Source: Halomonas qaidamensis
Lineage (GTDB): Bacteria > Pseudomonadota > Gammaproteobacteria > Pseudomonadales > Halomonadaceae
Assembly (NCBI RefSeq): GCF_025917315.1
Contig: NZ_CP080627.1
Coordinates: 2,914,001-2,978,000, forward strand
DNA: 64,000 bases
Direction of reading: 5' to 3'
The notes below the pieces were generated by a model, which searched no databases, was not told the DNA's origin, and saw only the letters and a list, made by a program, of their open reading frames with translations. This document shows positions 36,835-45,491 of the stretch, one piece after another; position 1 is the stretch's first letter; each line of letters starts with the position of its first letter. The position numbers were made by a program, and so were the translations under genes.

Positions 36835-37815
36835 TTACTCGATCCAGCCACGCTCACGGTAGTAACGTGCTGCGCCGTCATGCAGTGGTGCGGTCAGGCC
36901 GTCTGAAATCATGTCTTCTTCGTTGAGGTTTTCAAACGCGGGGTGCAGACGCTTGAAGCGGTCAAAGTTTTCAAAAACCGCTTTGACAGTTTCATAAATA
37001 ACATCTTCATCAACGGCAGTAGAAGATACAAACGTTGCCGCTACACCAAAGGTTTCCACATCTTCATCGTTACCACGGTACAGACCGCCCGGAATAACAG
37101 AGCGAGTGTAGTAAGGATACTCTTCAATCAGGCCGTCAATCTCGTCACCCGTCACCGACACTATGCGTGCATCGATAGTCGTGGTTGCTTCCTGGATAGA
37201 CCCATTAGGGTGCCCAACGACATACACCATGGCATCAATGTTGTTGTCAGACAGCGCGGCAGCCTGTTCAGCAGCATCTAACTGAGAAGCCAGTGCGAAA
37301 GTGTCTTCGTCCCAACCAAACGCATCCATGACAACATCCATGGTATTACGCTGACCAGAACCAGGGTTACCGATATTGACGCGCTTGCCAGGGAAATCGC
37401 TGATGTTCTCAATACCGGAATTGGCACGGGCAACAACGGTCAGCGGTTCGCCATGCATAGTAAAGACAGCGCGCATATCTTCCCAAGCACCGTCTTCTTC
37501 AAAGTTAGCTTCGCCGTTATACGCGCGGTATTGAACATCAGACTGGACAACGCCCATATCCAGTTCACCGCTCTTCATACCGTTTACGTTTGCAACTGAG
37601 CCACCGGTAGACGGTGCGTTACAGCGAATGTTGTGCTCATCACTACCGCGGTTCACCATGCGGCAGACCGACTGGCCTACCACGTAGTAAACGCCCGTTT
37701 GACCACCGGTGCCAATCGTGATGTAACGATCTTGCGCTACTGCCGGAGAGGCAAAGCTTGCCGCGGCAATCAACGCGCCGGAAAAGGCCGCCGTAGAAAA
37801 TACATGGCGTTTCAT
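36835..37815 (-). CDS. TAXI-family TRAP solute-binding protein
   Basis: A 326-residue periplasmic binding protein. Signal peptide to about residue 27 (FASPAVAQ), then the family opening YITIGTGGQTGVYYVVGQS and the CNAPSTGGSVANVNGMKSGE region, followed by RVNIGNPGSGQRNTMDVVMD. It delivers substrate to the fused permease encoded downstream. ATG 37815 has AGAGG about seven bases upstream; an ATG two codons earlier overlaps the site. The gap of 132 bases to the permease gene is larger than the others in this operon and may hold a processing or attenuation signal. Confidence 0.9.
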   Translation of the reverse strand: MKRHVFSTAAFSGALIAAASFASPAVAQDRYITIGTGGQTGVYYVVGQSVCRMVNRGSDEHNIRCNAPSTGGSVANVNGMKSGELDMGVVQSDVQYRAYNGEANFEEDGAWEDMRAVFTMHGEPLTVVARANSGIENISDFPGKRVNIGNPGSGQRNTMDVVMDAFGWDEDTFALASQLDAAEQAAALSDNNIDAMVYVVGHPNGSIQEATTTIDARIVSVTGDEIDGLIEEYPYYTRSVIPGGLYRGNDEDVETFGVAATFVSSTAVDEDVIYETVKAVFENFDRFKRLHPAFENLNEEDMISDGLTAPLHDGAARYYRERGWIE

Positions 37816-38241
37816 AAACATACCTCTTTATCTTGATGTTGTGAGCGTTATGCGCTTTGAGTTCACCTGCTGAACGATTCCCTCAGGTGTTTTCTTCCAA
37901 AACGTTTTCAAGACAATCTGTTATCTCGCCGACAAGTTATGTCGACTGTTACTACTTTAGCGAAAAAAAACCTACTTGGCGAAATACGCAGCATGTCATT
38001 GCTGGTATATCCCCGACACATCCGAGTGCTTGTCATTAAGTTTCACTGTTTCGCAGACAAACTTTCTACTTAAAACAACGCACACAAAATGTTACATTGA
38101 CGATTAAAACAACTCAGCCAATGCAATTAGATTACCTACCCATAACGTTTAGTTACCGTTAATTACCATGCCGTATTCGCATGGGGTATAGCGAATCAGG
38201 CAACGGCGACGTTCTAAAAGATAGAATTACTTACGCGTATA
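37816..38241. other. 426-base gap between the two TRAP operons
   Basis: The left part must carry the promoter of the TAXI operon (read leftward) and the right part follows the dctM stop. The only structure seen is a weak inverted repeat ATTCGC/GCGAAT at 38175-38196. No gene, RNA or clear terminator was recognised. Confidence 0.5.
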
Positions 38242-39543
38242 TCAGATGTTATAACCAAGCACTGTCGGTAACCACAGGGCAATGCTCGGAAAAATAGCCA
38301 CTAAAGCTAGTGCACACCCCATCGCTACAACAAACAGTAATGCCCAGCAGAGCGTCTCTTCCAAACGAATTTTGGCAACCTCTGTGGTGACCATCAAATT
38401 GACTGCCACCGGCGGGGTAAATTGCCCAATAGCAATATTCATAGCTAGCAGAATGCCGAACCAAACTGGGTTCCACTCAAAGTGTTGCATGACGGGAATC
38501 AGCACCGGCATCATGATGAGATAGATAGAGATAGCGTCAAGCAGCATGCCGGCGACCAATACCGCTAGCATGACAAGTACCAAAAGCAAAATACCATTGT
38601 CCGTTAAGCCAATAATCCACTCTGCCAAATGGCGGAAAGTACCCAACATTGTGCCGGCCCAGGCAAAAATACCCGCTAGGGCGATAATCAACATCACCAC
38701 ACCAGAAATAATTGCCGCCTCTCCCAACAACTCCCACAGGTCACGTAACGAAAGCTCCTTTGTTAGCAACAGCCCCACAAGGGTGCCATAGGCAACCGCG
38801 ACTACGGCAGCTTCGGTCGGGGTAAATAGACCTGAACGCAGGCCTCCTAAAATGAGCACGGGAGCAAACAAGGCGGGCAACGCCTGCCTGAACGTTGTAC
38901 GAACGGTTAAGGTTTCAGAGCCAGCTATCGGCGTCCCCTCCCAGCCATAACGTTTAGCGACAATCATCGCAGGCACCAGCAGCGCTAGCCCTGCCAAAAT
39001 GCCGGGAAAAAGTCCTGCAGCAAACAAAGCGCGCAGATCGACACCAGGCACTACAATCGAGTAAAGAATCAACGCCACGGAAGGAGGAATTAAGATAGCA
39101 GTGGATGCAGAGGCTGCGATGAGAGTTGCGGAAAATGGCTTTGGATAACCCGCTTTTGTCATGCTTGGCAGCATTACCATGGCCACTGCCGCCGCATCCG
39201 CTGGGCCGGATCCGCTCATACCTCCCATTATCATACACACCAGCACCGCAACCAGTGCCAGGCCGCCATGGCGAGGCCCTATCAGCGCTTGGGCAAAACG
39301 TACCAAACGTAGCGCCACGCCCGAACGCTCAAAAATCAGACCGGTCAATATAAATAGCGGTATCGCGATTAAGGGGTACTTGGCAATGCTGTTGTAGGTA
39401 TTGGTACCCAACGTTGCCAGCATATCGGGCGAAAGCCCAGCCACAATACCCACCGAACCAGCCAACGCAAGTGAAAAAGCGACTGGCACACCTGCTATTA
39501 AAAACCCAGCGAAGGCAAGAATCATCCACACATCAGGCGTCAT
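38242..39543 (-). CDS. dctM: TRAP transporter large permease, DctM
   Basis: A 433-residue, 12-segment permease of the DctPQM-type TRAP family. Landmarks are AGVPVAFSLALAGSVGI at the start, GGMSGSGPADAAAVAMVMLP and a MMPVLIPVMQHFEWNPVWFG stretch near residue 350, then GQFTPPVAVNLMV. It uses the Na+ gradient to import the acid bound by DctP. Its ATG overlaps the end of dctQ by 11 bases, so it is translationally coupled to dctQ. The substrate is unknown. No terminator was seen after the stop. Confidence 0.9.
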   Translation of the reverse strand: MTPDVWMILAFAGFLIAGVPVAFSLALAGSVGIVAGLSPDMLATLGTNTYNSIAKYPLIAIPLFILTGLIFERSGVALRLVRFAQALIGPRHGGLALVAVLVCMIMGGMSGSGPADAAAVAMVMLPSMTKAGYPKPFSATLIAASASTAILIPPSVALILYSIVVPGVDLRALFAAGLFPGILAGLALLVPAMIVAKRYGWEGTPIAGSETLTVRTTFRQALPALFAPVLILGGLRSGLFTPTEAAVVAVAYGTLVGLLLTKELSLRDLWELLGEAAIISGVVMLIIALAGIFAWAGTMLGTFRHLAEWIIGLTDNGILLLVLVMLAVLVAGMLLDAISIYLIMMPVLIPVMQHFEWNPVWFGILLAMNIAIGQFTPPVAVNLMVTTEVAKIRLEETLCWALLFVVAMGCALALVAIFPSIALWLPTVLGYNI

Positions 39544-40012
39544 TATTCAGCCCTCCCTTTAATCGGTCATGGGTTTGCTGAACGAGACGCCATAGCATGG
39601 CAGCTGACAATATCGGCAGCCATACTAGGTACCACCACTGGGGCAACCCTAATCCAGGCGATAACGATTCCCACTGATACTCTTGCCAGGCCAATTTCCC
39701 GCCGTACCAAGTCACCAACCCCAATACAGTCAGCCCACACAACGCCTGAAATAAAATCAATGCACTACGCCAACGCGCAGGTAGGGCACGCTCTAAAAAT
39801 CCGATACGGATATGACGGTTTCGTCTAATCGCCACCGATGCCCCCGCAAACGTAAGCACCACTAGTAAAAAAACAGAAAACTCTTCAGTAAACGAAAAGG
39901 AGCCGCCTGTTAAATAACGCGTAACCACATTTCCCAAGCTAATCAACGAAATAATAATAAGAGACAGCGCGCCCAGCCAGCGTTCAGGGCGTGCATCGGG
40001 AAAGCCTTTCAT
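39533..40012 (-). CDS. dctQ: TRAP transporter small permease, DctQ
   Basis: A 159-residue, four-segment small TRAP subunit. The family region TEEFSVFLLVVLTFAGASVA (about residues 40-60) is followed by IRRNRHIRIGFLE, and the C-terminal part contains PQWWYLVWLPILSAAMLWRL. GAGG lies five bases before ATG. It overlaps dctM by 11 bases and is separated from the binding-protein gene by 72 bases that contain a stable hairpin. Confidence 0.88.
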   Translation of the reverse strand: MKGFPDARPERWLGALSLIIISLISLGNVVTRYLTGGSFSFTEEFSVFLLVVLTFAGASVAIRRNRHIRIGFLERALPARWRSALILFQALCGLTVLGLVTWYGGKLAWQEYQWESLSPGLGLPQWWYLVWLPILSAAMLWRLVQQTHDRLKGGLNNDA

Positions 40013-40032
40013 GGCAGCCTCACAACGAAAAG

Positions 40033-40055
40033 CTACCGGCCTTGAAGGCCGGTAG
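40033..40055 (-). terminator. Hairpin between dctP and dctQ (attenuator or mRNA stabiliser)
   Basis: CTACCGGCC and GGCCGGTAG (40033-40041, 40047-40055) form a perfect nine-base-pair stem with a five-base loop, followed on the minus strand by CTTTTCG. Such hairpins after binding-protein genes let that protein be made in excess over the membrane subunits. Confidence 0.75.
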
Positions 40056-40084
40056 TTAAAGTAGTTAAAACTCTATGGGCGTCA

Positions 40085-41095
40085 TTAACGCGCGTCGATC
40101 GCCGACTGAGCCGCGTTAACCACGTCTTCTCCAATACGTGGCGTCCATTTTTCATATACAGATTGTGTAGCGTCAACAAAAGCTTGGTACTGCTCATCAG
40201 TCAATTCAGTAACGGTCACGCCGCGTTCTTGAATGGCCGCTAGGCGCTCGCTTTCTTCCTCGCGCGTCATAGCAATTTCCCATTCACCCGCTTCAATTGC
40301 CGTTTCACGCAACAGCGCTTGCTGTTCTTCGTTCAGCGATTGCCATACCTGCTGGTTTACCGCAAAAATCAGCGGATCATTCATATAATTCCAGAGCGTT
40401 AAATGTACTTGCCCTACCTGATCGATACGCGCAACATCAAATACTGAAAGCGGATTTTCTTGTCCATCAACTGCGCCAGTCGTTAACGCCGGCTGAGCAT
40501 CTGTCCAGCTCATCTGCGTTGGGTCGGCACCAAGGGCAGAGAAGGTATCCTGGAACAGCGGTGAACCTACAACGCGAATTTTCAGGCCATCTAAATCCGC
40601 TGGCTGGCTGATCGCTCCACGAGAGTTCGAGACCTGGCGGAAGCCATTTTCGCCCCAGGCCAATGGCATCACACCGCGCGACTCAATCGCTTCAAAGACC
40701 AATTCACCCGCTTCCCCACCGGTAACCGCATCGACAGCCGCCTCATCGGGAATAAAAAATGGCAACGAGAATAAGTTAAGTTCAGGCACCTGGGGTGACC
40801 AGTTGATGGTCGAGCCTACCGCGGCATCAATAAGCCCAGAACGCATGGCGGAAAACTCCCGGGTTTGATCTCCCGATACTAACTGGGAGTTTGGGTAAAC
40901 TCGCAGCGTTAGTTCACCGCCACTGCGTTCTTCCACTAGCTCCGCCCACTTTTCCGCCGCCTGCCCCCATGGGAAAGCGTCAGACAAAACAGTGGAAACC
41001 GAGAGCTCACGTGCTTGCGCAGAAAAAGCAGCAGATAGCAGGGCAACACCAGCCAAACCTACCGTTAAACGAGCTATAGAGCGTGTCAGCGTCAT
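40085..41095 (-). CDS. dctP: TRAP transporter solute-binding protein, DctP
   Basis: A 336-residue DctP-type periplasmic binding protein. Signal peptide to about residue 28 (AAFSAQA), then ELSVSTVLSDAFPWGQAAEK. The core shows FFIPDEAAVDAVTGGEAGE, GFRQVSNSRG with the conserved arginine that holds the substrate carboxylate, GLKIRVVGSPLFQDTFSALG, and GAVDGQENPLSVF. It presents a carboxylic acid to DctQM. It is the first gene of the operon; 255 bases separate it from the divergent EamA gene, which must include both promoters. Confidence 0.92.
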   Translation of the reverse strand: MTLTRSIARLTVGLAGVALLSAAFSAQARELSVSTVLSDAFPWGQAAEKWAELVEERSGGELTLRVYPNSQLVSGDQTREFSAMRSGLIDAAVGSTINWSPQVPELNLFSLPFFIPDEAAVDAVTGGEAGELVFEAIESRGVMPLAWGENGFRQVSNSRGAISQPADLDGLKIRVVGSPLFQDTFSALGADPTQMSWTDAQPALTTGAVDGQENPLSVFDVARIDQVGQVHLTLWNYMNDPLIFAVNQQVWQSLNEEQQALLRETAIEAGEWEIAMTREEESERLAAIQERGVTVTELTDEQYQAFVDATQSVYEKWTPRIGEDVVNAAQSAIDAR

Positions 41096-41350
41096 TATTG
41101 TCGATCCTTTTTTATCAGTTAGTAGTCAGCGAGCGCGTTTATTTACCCACCGTACTCCGCTATGTTGCTAAACAAGCTGTCATACGAGCAACGCTACATT
41201 GTAGGCACTCATGAACTTAAGGGAAGCCAATCATTAGCCTCAATACTCAACGTTGGGTAGTTGAATACTGAGCCATTACGCTGCAGTAGCACTTACTGAT
41301 ATGCTAAAGCCACTTTTTATATATTTTATATATTACCTACGGACATTAAC

Positions 41351-42217
41351 GTGCCACTACGCGATCTGATGCTAGGCCTGTTGGTTATCGCCATTTGGGC
41401 ACTGAACATTATTGTGATTAAAGTCGGCGTAGCAGAGCTACCACCGCTATTAATGACGACCCTACGCTTTATGCTAGTCGCTGCACTACTGGTGCCTTTC
41501 TACCCCGTCGCTCGTGCTCAGCTACCTTTTTTACTCTTGCTTTCCATCACGTTTGGTAGCCTGCATTTTGCGCTGCTGTTCATCGGGTTGGGCCAAGCTG
41601 AAGCAGGCACTGGCGCACTGCTGGTGCAGATGGGCACCCCCTTTGCCACACTGCTGGCGGTGGTATTTCTTAAAGAAAAACTGGGGGCAAAGCGTATAGC
41701 GGGGCTGTTACTCTCTTTTTCTGGCGTGATTGTGTTGGCTGGTGGGCCAACACTACCCTCACCACTGCCACTGACCATTCTGTTGTTAAGTGCCTTTGGT
41801 TGGGCCGTTTCCCAACTATTAATTAAGCGCGGCCCGCCCATTGCCCCTTTGGCATTGGCAGGCTGGGTGGCGCTATTTGCGATCCCCCAAGTGGCGTTAG
41901 GGTCGTGGCTATTTGAAACCGGCCAGTGGCAGGCCATTCAGCAAGCAAGCTGGCGGGGGTGGGGAGCAGTAGTCTACACCGCGGTAATGTCGTCTATTGT
42001 GGCATACGGTATTTGGTATGCTTTATTGCGCCGTCACCCTGTCAATCGCGTAGTGCCTATGACCTTGCTAGTACCCGTGTTAGCAGTGGGCTTGGGCGCG
42101 CTATTGATGGGTGACAGCTTAGGCATTCACAAACTATTGGGCGGAGGACTCGTGGTGGCCGGTATCGCGCTGATCGTACTCAATGTTGGCCAACGCCGGC
42201 CGGCCAAACCTGTGTAA
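41351..42217 (+). CDS. EamA-family exporter (YdcZ/EamA type)
   Basis: A 288-residue DMT transporter starting with GTG, with ten hydrophobic segments in two EamA repeats. Visible stretches are AIWALNIIVIKVGVAELPP at the start, GQAEAGTGALLVQMGTPFAT and HPVNRVVPMTLLVPVLAVGL. It resembles E. coli EamA, the O-acetylserine/cysteine exporter, but substrate cannot be stated. There is no strong ribosome site. It is unrelated in strand and spacing to the TRAP genes on its left, and the gene to the right is on the opposite strand. Confidence 0.85.
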   Translation: MPLRDLMLGLLVIAIWALNIIVIKVGVAELPPLLMTTLRFMLVAALLVPFYPVARAQLPFLLLLSITFGSLHFALLFIGLGQAEAGTGALLVQMGTPFATLLAVVFLKEKLGAKRIAGLLLSFSGVIVLAGGPTLPSPLPLTILLLSAFGWAVSQLLIKRGPPIAPLALAGWVALFAIPQVALGSWLFETGQWQAIQQASWRGWGAVVYTAVMSSIVAYGIWYALLRRHPVNRVVPMTLLVPVLAVGLGALLMGDSLGIHKLLGGGLVVAGIALIVLNVGQRRPAKPV

Positions 42218-42261
42218 TACACCGGCATCAGCGAACTGTTTCTATTGGCTGCTTCTACTGC

Positions 42262-42786
42262 TTACGATGCATCAGGGCGACAAAACCCGGCCAGAGCGGG
42301 AACAGATACGCAGTCACCCACCTGAATACCGCGCTCGGCGAAGTAGCCAGCATTAACCTCGAGCGCCGCATGATAAGACGCGCCAGCTGGATAAGAGGGG
42401 CATTCGCGGGGCGTATCGGATGTACAGGGCTGCATGGTGTTAATCGCCACAATGCGGCCTTCACCATCAATATAAGCAATATCTAACGGAATTAACGTAC
42501 GGTACATCCAGAAGGCATTGCCTGCGGGCTGCTCACTTTCAAACCGAAACAGCATGCCACGCGCTTCTGGCAGGTGCTCACGTTCCATTAAGCCACGCTG
42601 TCGCTGGGAGGCGGTCTCCGCCACTTCAACGTCTAATCGATGGGGGCCGTCTTGGCTGTGGATCGCCAGCGGCAGCGTCGTGGCTTGCGCTTCGGCTGCC
42701 CAAACGTTTAACAGCGACATCGGCACGCTCGCCGCTAGCGAAACACCCAACGACGTTTTAAGCAGTTGACGACGAGAAAGGATCAT
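42262..42786 (-). CDS. DUF192 protein with Tat-like signal
   Basis: A 174-residue DUF192 protein. The N-terminus SRRQLLKTS followed by a hydrophobic core looks like a twin-arginine signal. The core (about residues 50-165) has ETASQRQRGLMEREHLPE, GNAFWMYRTLIPLDIAYID and the IVAINTMQPCTSDTP region, the family pattern. Function is unknown. GGAA lies six bases before ATG. The upstream gap to modC contains a 15-bp tandem repeat. Confidence 0.82.
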   Translation of the reverse strand: MILSRRQLLKTSLGVSLAASVPMSLLNVWAAEAQATTLPLAIHSQDGPHRLDVEVAETASQRQRGLMEREHLPEARGMLFRFESEQPAGNAFWMYRTLIPLDIAYIDGEGRIVAINTMQPCTSDTPRECPSYPAGASYHAALEVNAGYFAERGIQVGDCVSVPALAGFCRPDAS

Positions 42787-42826
42787 GACGGGTTCCTTTT
42801 GTTATTAGGAGACGTGCTATTTCTTA

Positions 42827-42886
42827 TAAGTGCCATTTTTCTAAGTGCTATTTTTCTAAGTGCTATTTTTCTAAGTGCTATTTCAT
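42827..42886. repeat. 15-bp tandem repeat, four copies
   Basis: TAAGTGCYATTTTTC is repeated at 42827-42841, 42842-42856, 42857-42871 and (degenerate end) 42872-42886; a partial copy lies around 42813-42823. It starts 40 bases upstream of the DUF192 start and ends 14 bases from the modC stop, so copy-number change could affect DUF192 expression. Confidence 0.9.
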
Positions 42887-42899
42887 CTAATGGGTGATA

Positions 42900-44060
42900 T
42901 CAATACTCGCTATTCAGTGACGATACGCTATTCAACGCGTTAGCCACAGCCTCCTCCGAGCCTGACATAAGATAAACGCCTTTCGCCAGAAGCGACACAT
43001 GTACCTGCTCTCCCAACGCTAACTGGTTGCGTCTAGCAGCATGAGTAGCAATATCAAAACGTAGCCTATCGCCATGAGAAACACGCAGCGAGATCGACGT
43101 CATACCACCAAGTACTACCATCTCATCCACTGTTGCGGCCACAGGATTTTCACGCTCACCCTGTGAAGGTCGATCACGACGATGTAACACAATATCAGAA
43201 GGCGGTAGGTACCAGGTGACGCTTTCCCCAAGCGGCAAATCGTCGAGACCTCCGGCAACTTCTAAACAGTACTTTCCCCACTGCAGTCGACGCTGGCCGT
43301 TGCTGCTGACCACCTGCCCTTCGAAAATATTGTGACGATCTAACAACCTTGCCACCAACGGCGAAGCTGGCCGCCGAAACAGTGCTTCGGGGCTTCCTTG
43401 CTGCAAACTCACGCCGTTATGTAACACGCAAATTTGATCTGCCAGCGCAGCGGCTTCTTCTAAATCGTGGGTCACCAGAATAATCGGGATAGAGATCTGC
43501 TGGCGCAGCAGTGCCAGCTCGCGCTGGAGCCGGCGGCGGGTCACCTGATCAACGGCTGAAAAAGGTTCGTCTAACAGCAGTGCCTGCGGCTCACGGGCCA
43601 AAGCGCGCGCAAGCGCCACCCGTTGGCGCTGCCCGCCAGAAAGCTGGCTAGGAAAGCGTTTTTCCAGGCCTTCCAAGCGCACATTGGCAAGCCACTGTTT
43701 TGCACGGAGCTGGCGTTGAGCCTGGGGCAGATGCCCCATGGCAAGCTGGACATTCTCTAACGCGCTGAGGTGGGGGAACAGGGCATAATCTTGAAACACC
43801 ATGCCGATTTTGCGCTGCTGGGGGGTAAGGGAGTAGCCTCGCTCAGTTGCCAACCACACGTTACCCGCACACGCCACAAGACCCTTTTCAGGCTGGTACA
43901 AACCAGCGATGGTACGCAATAGCGTGGTTTTGCCACTGCCAGAAGGGCCTACCAGCGCTAACAGCTGGCCTGCCGGGCAGCTAAACGACGCATCCAGCGG
44001 GATCGGCCCGCACTGCTTGGCCACCACCGTCAGTCCATTGCCTGTGATTATGTCAGCCAC
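42900..44060 (-). CDS. modC: Molybdate ABC transporter ATP-binding protein
   Basis: A 386-residue ATPase. Walker A GPSGSGKTT (about residues 38-46), Q-loop QDYALFPH, signature LSGGQRQRVALARAL, Walker B LLLDEPFSAVD and the H-loop ILVTHD are intact. The C-terminal 120 residues form Mop/TOBE domains that bind oxyanions in ModC. It powers uptake of molybdate (possibly tungstate). Its start overlaps the modB end by eight bases. The order modA-modB-modC follows pykA with no gap. Confidence 0.9.
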   Translation of the reverse strand: MADIITGNGLTVVAKQCGPIPLDASFSCPAGQLLALVGPSGSGKTTLLRTIAGLYQPEKGLVACAGNVWLATERGYSLTPQQRKIGMVFQDYALFPHLSALENVQLAMGHLPQAQRQLRAKQWLANVRLEGLEKRFPSQLSGGQRQRVALARALAREPQALLLDEPFSAVDQVTRRRLQRELALLRQQISIPIILVTHDLEEAAALADQICVLHNGVSLQQGSPEALFRRPASPLVARLLDRHNIFEGQVVSSNGQRRLQWGKYCLEVAGGLDDLPLGESVTWYLPPSDIVLHRRDRPSQGERENPVAATVDEMVVLGGMTSISLRVSHGDRLRFDIATHAARRNQLALGEQVHVSLLAKGVYLMSGSEEAVANALNSVSSLNSEY

Positions 44061-44721
44061 GCACCCACCTTCGCCTACCAGCCAACCCGTAAACTAAACC
44101 AAGGGTTGTTAACGACACGAACAACAGCAGTGCCGACATGCGCGCAGCACCTTGTTCATCAAACGCCTGTACTCGATCATAAATGGCAATCGCCAGCGTG
44201 CGGGTTTCCCCATCAATCGCGCCGCCAACCATTAAAATCACCCCGAACTCCCCCAACGTATGGGCAAACGTTAAGGCAGCTGCAGAGAGAATGCCCGGCC
44301 ACACCAGCGGTAGCTCAATGCGTACCAGTGTCTGCCAAGGACTCAGCCCGCTGCACCAAGCAGCTTCTCGCAGGTTAGTTGGCACGTTCTCAAAGGCGCG
44401 CTGAATCGGTTGAATCGCAAAAGGTAAATTAGCGATTAATGAGGCTAACAAGATACCGCTAAAAGTAAAGTTGAGCCCACCTCCTGTCAGCGAGGCCCAA
44501 ACGCCGCCTAAAGGCGCATCACGACCAAACTGCTGTAGCAAATAAAAGCCAAGCACGGTGGGCGGCAACACTAGCGGCAGCGCGATTAGTGCTTCACATA
44601 GCCCTTTGCCACGAAACTTTGCTGTTGCTAGCGTGCGGCCCAACCATATTCCTACGGGGAGTAAGAAAAGGCAGGTTAAACCTGCTAAGCGCAGCGATAC
44701 TGAGAGCGCCGTCCAATCCAT
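44053..44721 (-). CDS. modB: Molybdate ABC transporter permease
   Basis: A 222-residue permease with about five to six membrane segments. The opening DWTALSVSLRLAGLT, the ALPLVLPPTVLGFYLLQQFG stretch and the EAA loop EAAWCSGLSPWQTLVRIELP (about residues 139-158), which docks with ModC, are typical of ModB. Its ATG overlaps the modA stop codon (TAATG), and its end overlaps modC, so all three are translated as one unit. Confidence 0.9.
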   Translation of the reverse strand: MDWTALSVSLRLAGLTCLFLLPVGIWLGRTLATAKFRGKGLCEALIALPLVLPPTVLGFYLLQQFGRDAPLGGVWASLTGGGLNFTFSGILLASLIANLPFAIQPIQRAFENVPTNLREAAWCSGLSPWQTLVRIELPLVWPGILSAAALTFAHTLGEFGVILMVGGAIDGETRTLAIAIYDRVQAFDEQGAARMSALLLFVSLTTLGLVYGLAGRRRWVRG

Positions 44722-45491
44722 TATTCGGTACTAAAGCCATATTGCTGAAAAATAGCCAACGCGTCTGCTTCCTGCAGCCACGCATAAAATGCTTGCGCAA
44801 CCTCGCCCGCCTGGGGAGTTAACACCATGCGTTGACGCAACGGCGTGTGCCATGTTTCAGGAATTAATACAAACTCACTGCGTTCGCTAAGTGCTGGCGC
44901 AAGCACCAGCGAGTAGGCAACTAAGCCTCCACGGGCATCATCAGAAAGGGCAAACTGCAGCGTTTGAGACACATTTTCTCCTTGAATGCGCAGCGGCTCA
45001 CTGGCTTCCCATAGGTCAGCGCTTTGCAGTACCTCTTGGGCAGCTACGCCATAAGGAGCGTGCTCAGGGCTGGCAATGGCTATTCGCTGACGCTGTCCGG
45101 CGTCATGTGCAGCAATTGCCTCATGCACCCCCGCAAGCGGTGTCTGCTTATCAGGGAGGGGATACTTTCCTTTAGGCTGCGCCCATGCCAGCCGACCGCG
45201 AGCGTAAATAACGCCCTCATTATCAACATGGCCTTGTTGATAAAGCGCCTGCACAAATACTTCATCCGCCGAAAGAAATAGCTCAAAAGGAGCCCCTTGA
45301 GCTATTTGGCGACGAAAATTTCCGGAGGAACCGAAATTGAGGCGCAGAACATGCCCCGTTTGCTGAGTAAAACGCTCAGCCGCCTCTTCTAATGCAAACT
45401 GCAGGTTAGAGGCTGCAGCAATAATAGGTGCGCCTGCAAATGCAGGCGCAGTAACCAGTAACAAACATATCAACAGCAGCGCTCGCATCAT
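44721..45491 (-). CDS. modA: Molybdate-binding periplasmic protein
   Basis: A 256-residue binding protein. Signal peptide to about residue 19 (VTAPAFAG), then IIAAASNLQFALEEAAERF and LNFGSSGNFRRQIAQGAPFE with the serines that hold the oxyanion in ModA. IASPEHAPYGVAAQEVL is the second binding region. The start is ATGATG directly after the pykA stop codon (TAGATGATG); either ATG could be used. No ModE operator was recognised, and the gene must share transcription with pykA unless a promoter lies inside it. Confidence 0.9.
   Translation of the reverse strand: MMRALLLICLLLVTAPAFAGAPIIAAASNLQFALEEAAERFTQQTGHVLRLNFGSSGNFRRQIAQGAPFELFLSADEVFVQALYQQGHVDNEGVIYARGRLAWAQPKGKYPLPDKQTPLAGVHEAIAAHDAGQRQRIAIASPEHAPYGVAAQEVLQSADLWEASEPLRIQGENVSQTLQFALSDDARGGLVAYSLVLAPALSERSEFVLIPETWHTPLRQRMVLTPQAGEVAQAFYAWLQEADALAIFQQYGFSTE

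Noticed and set aside
42827..42886. Tandem repeats considered as a CRISPR array
   Set aside because: Units are contiguous without spacers and there are no cas genes; they are simple minisatellites.
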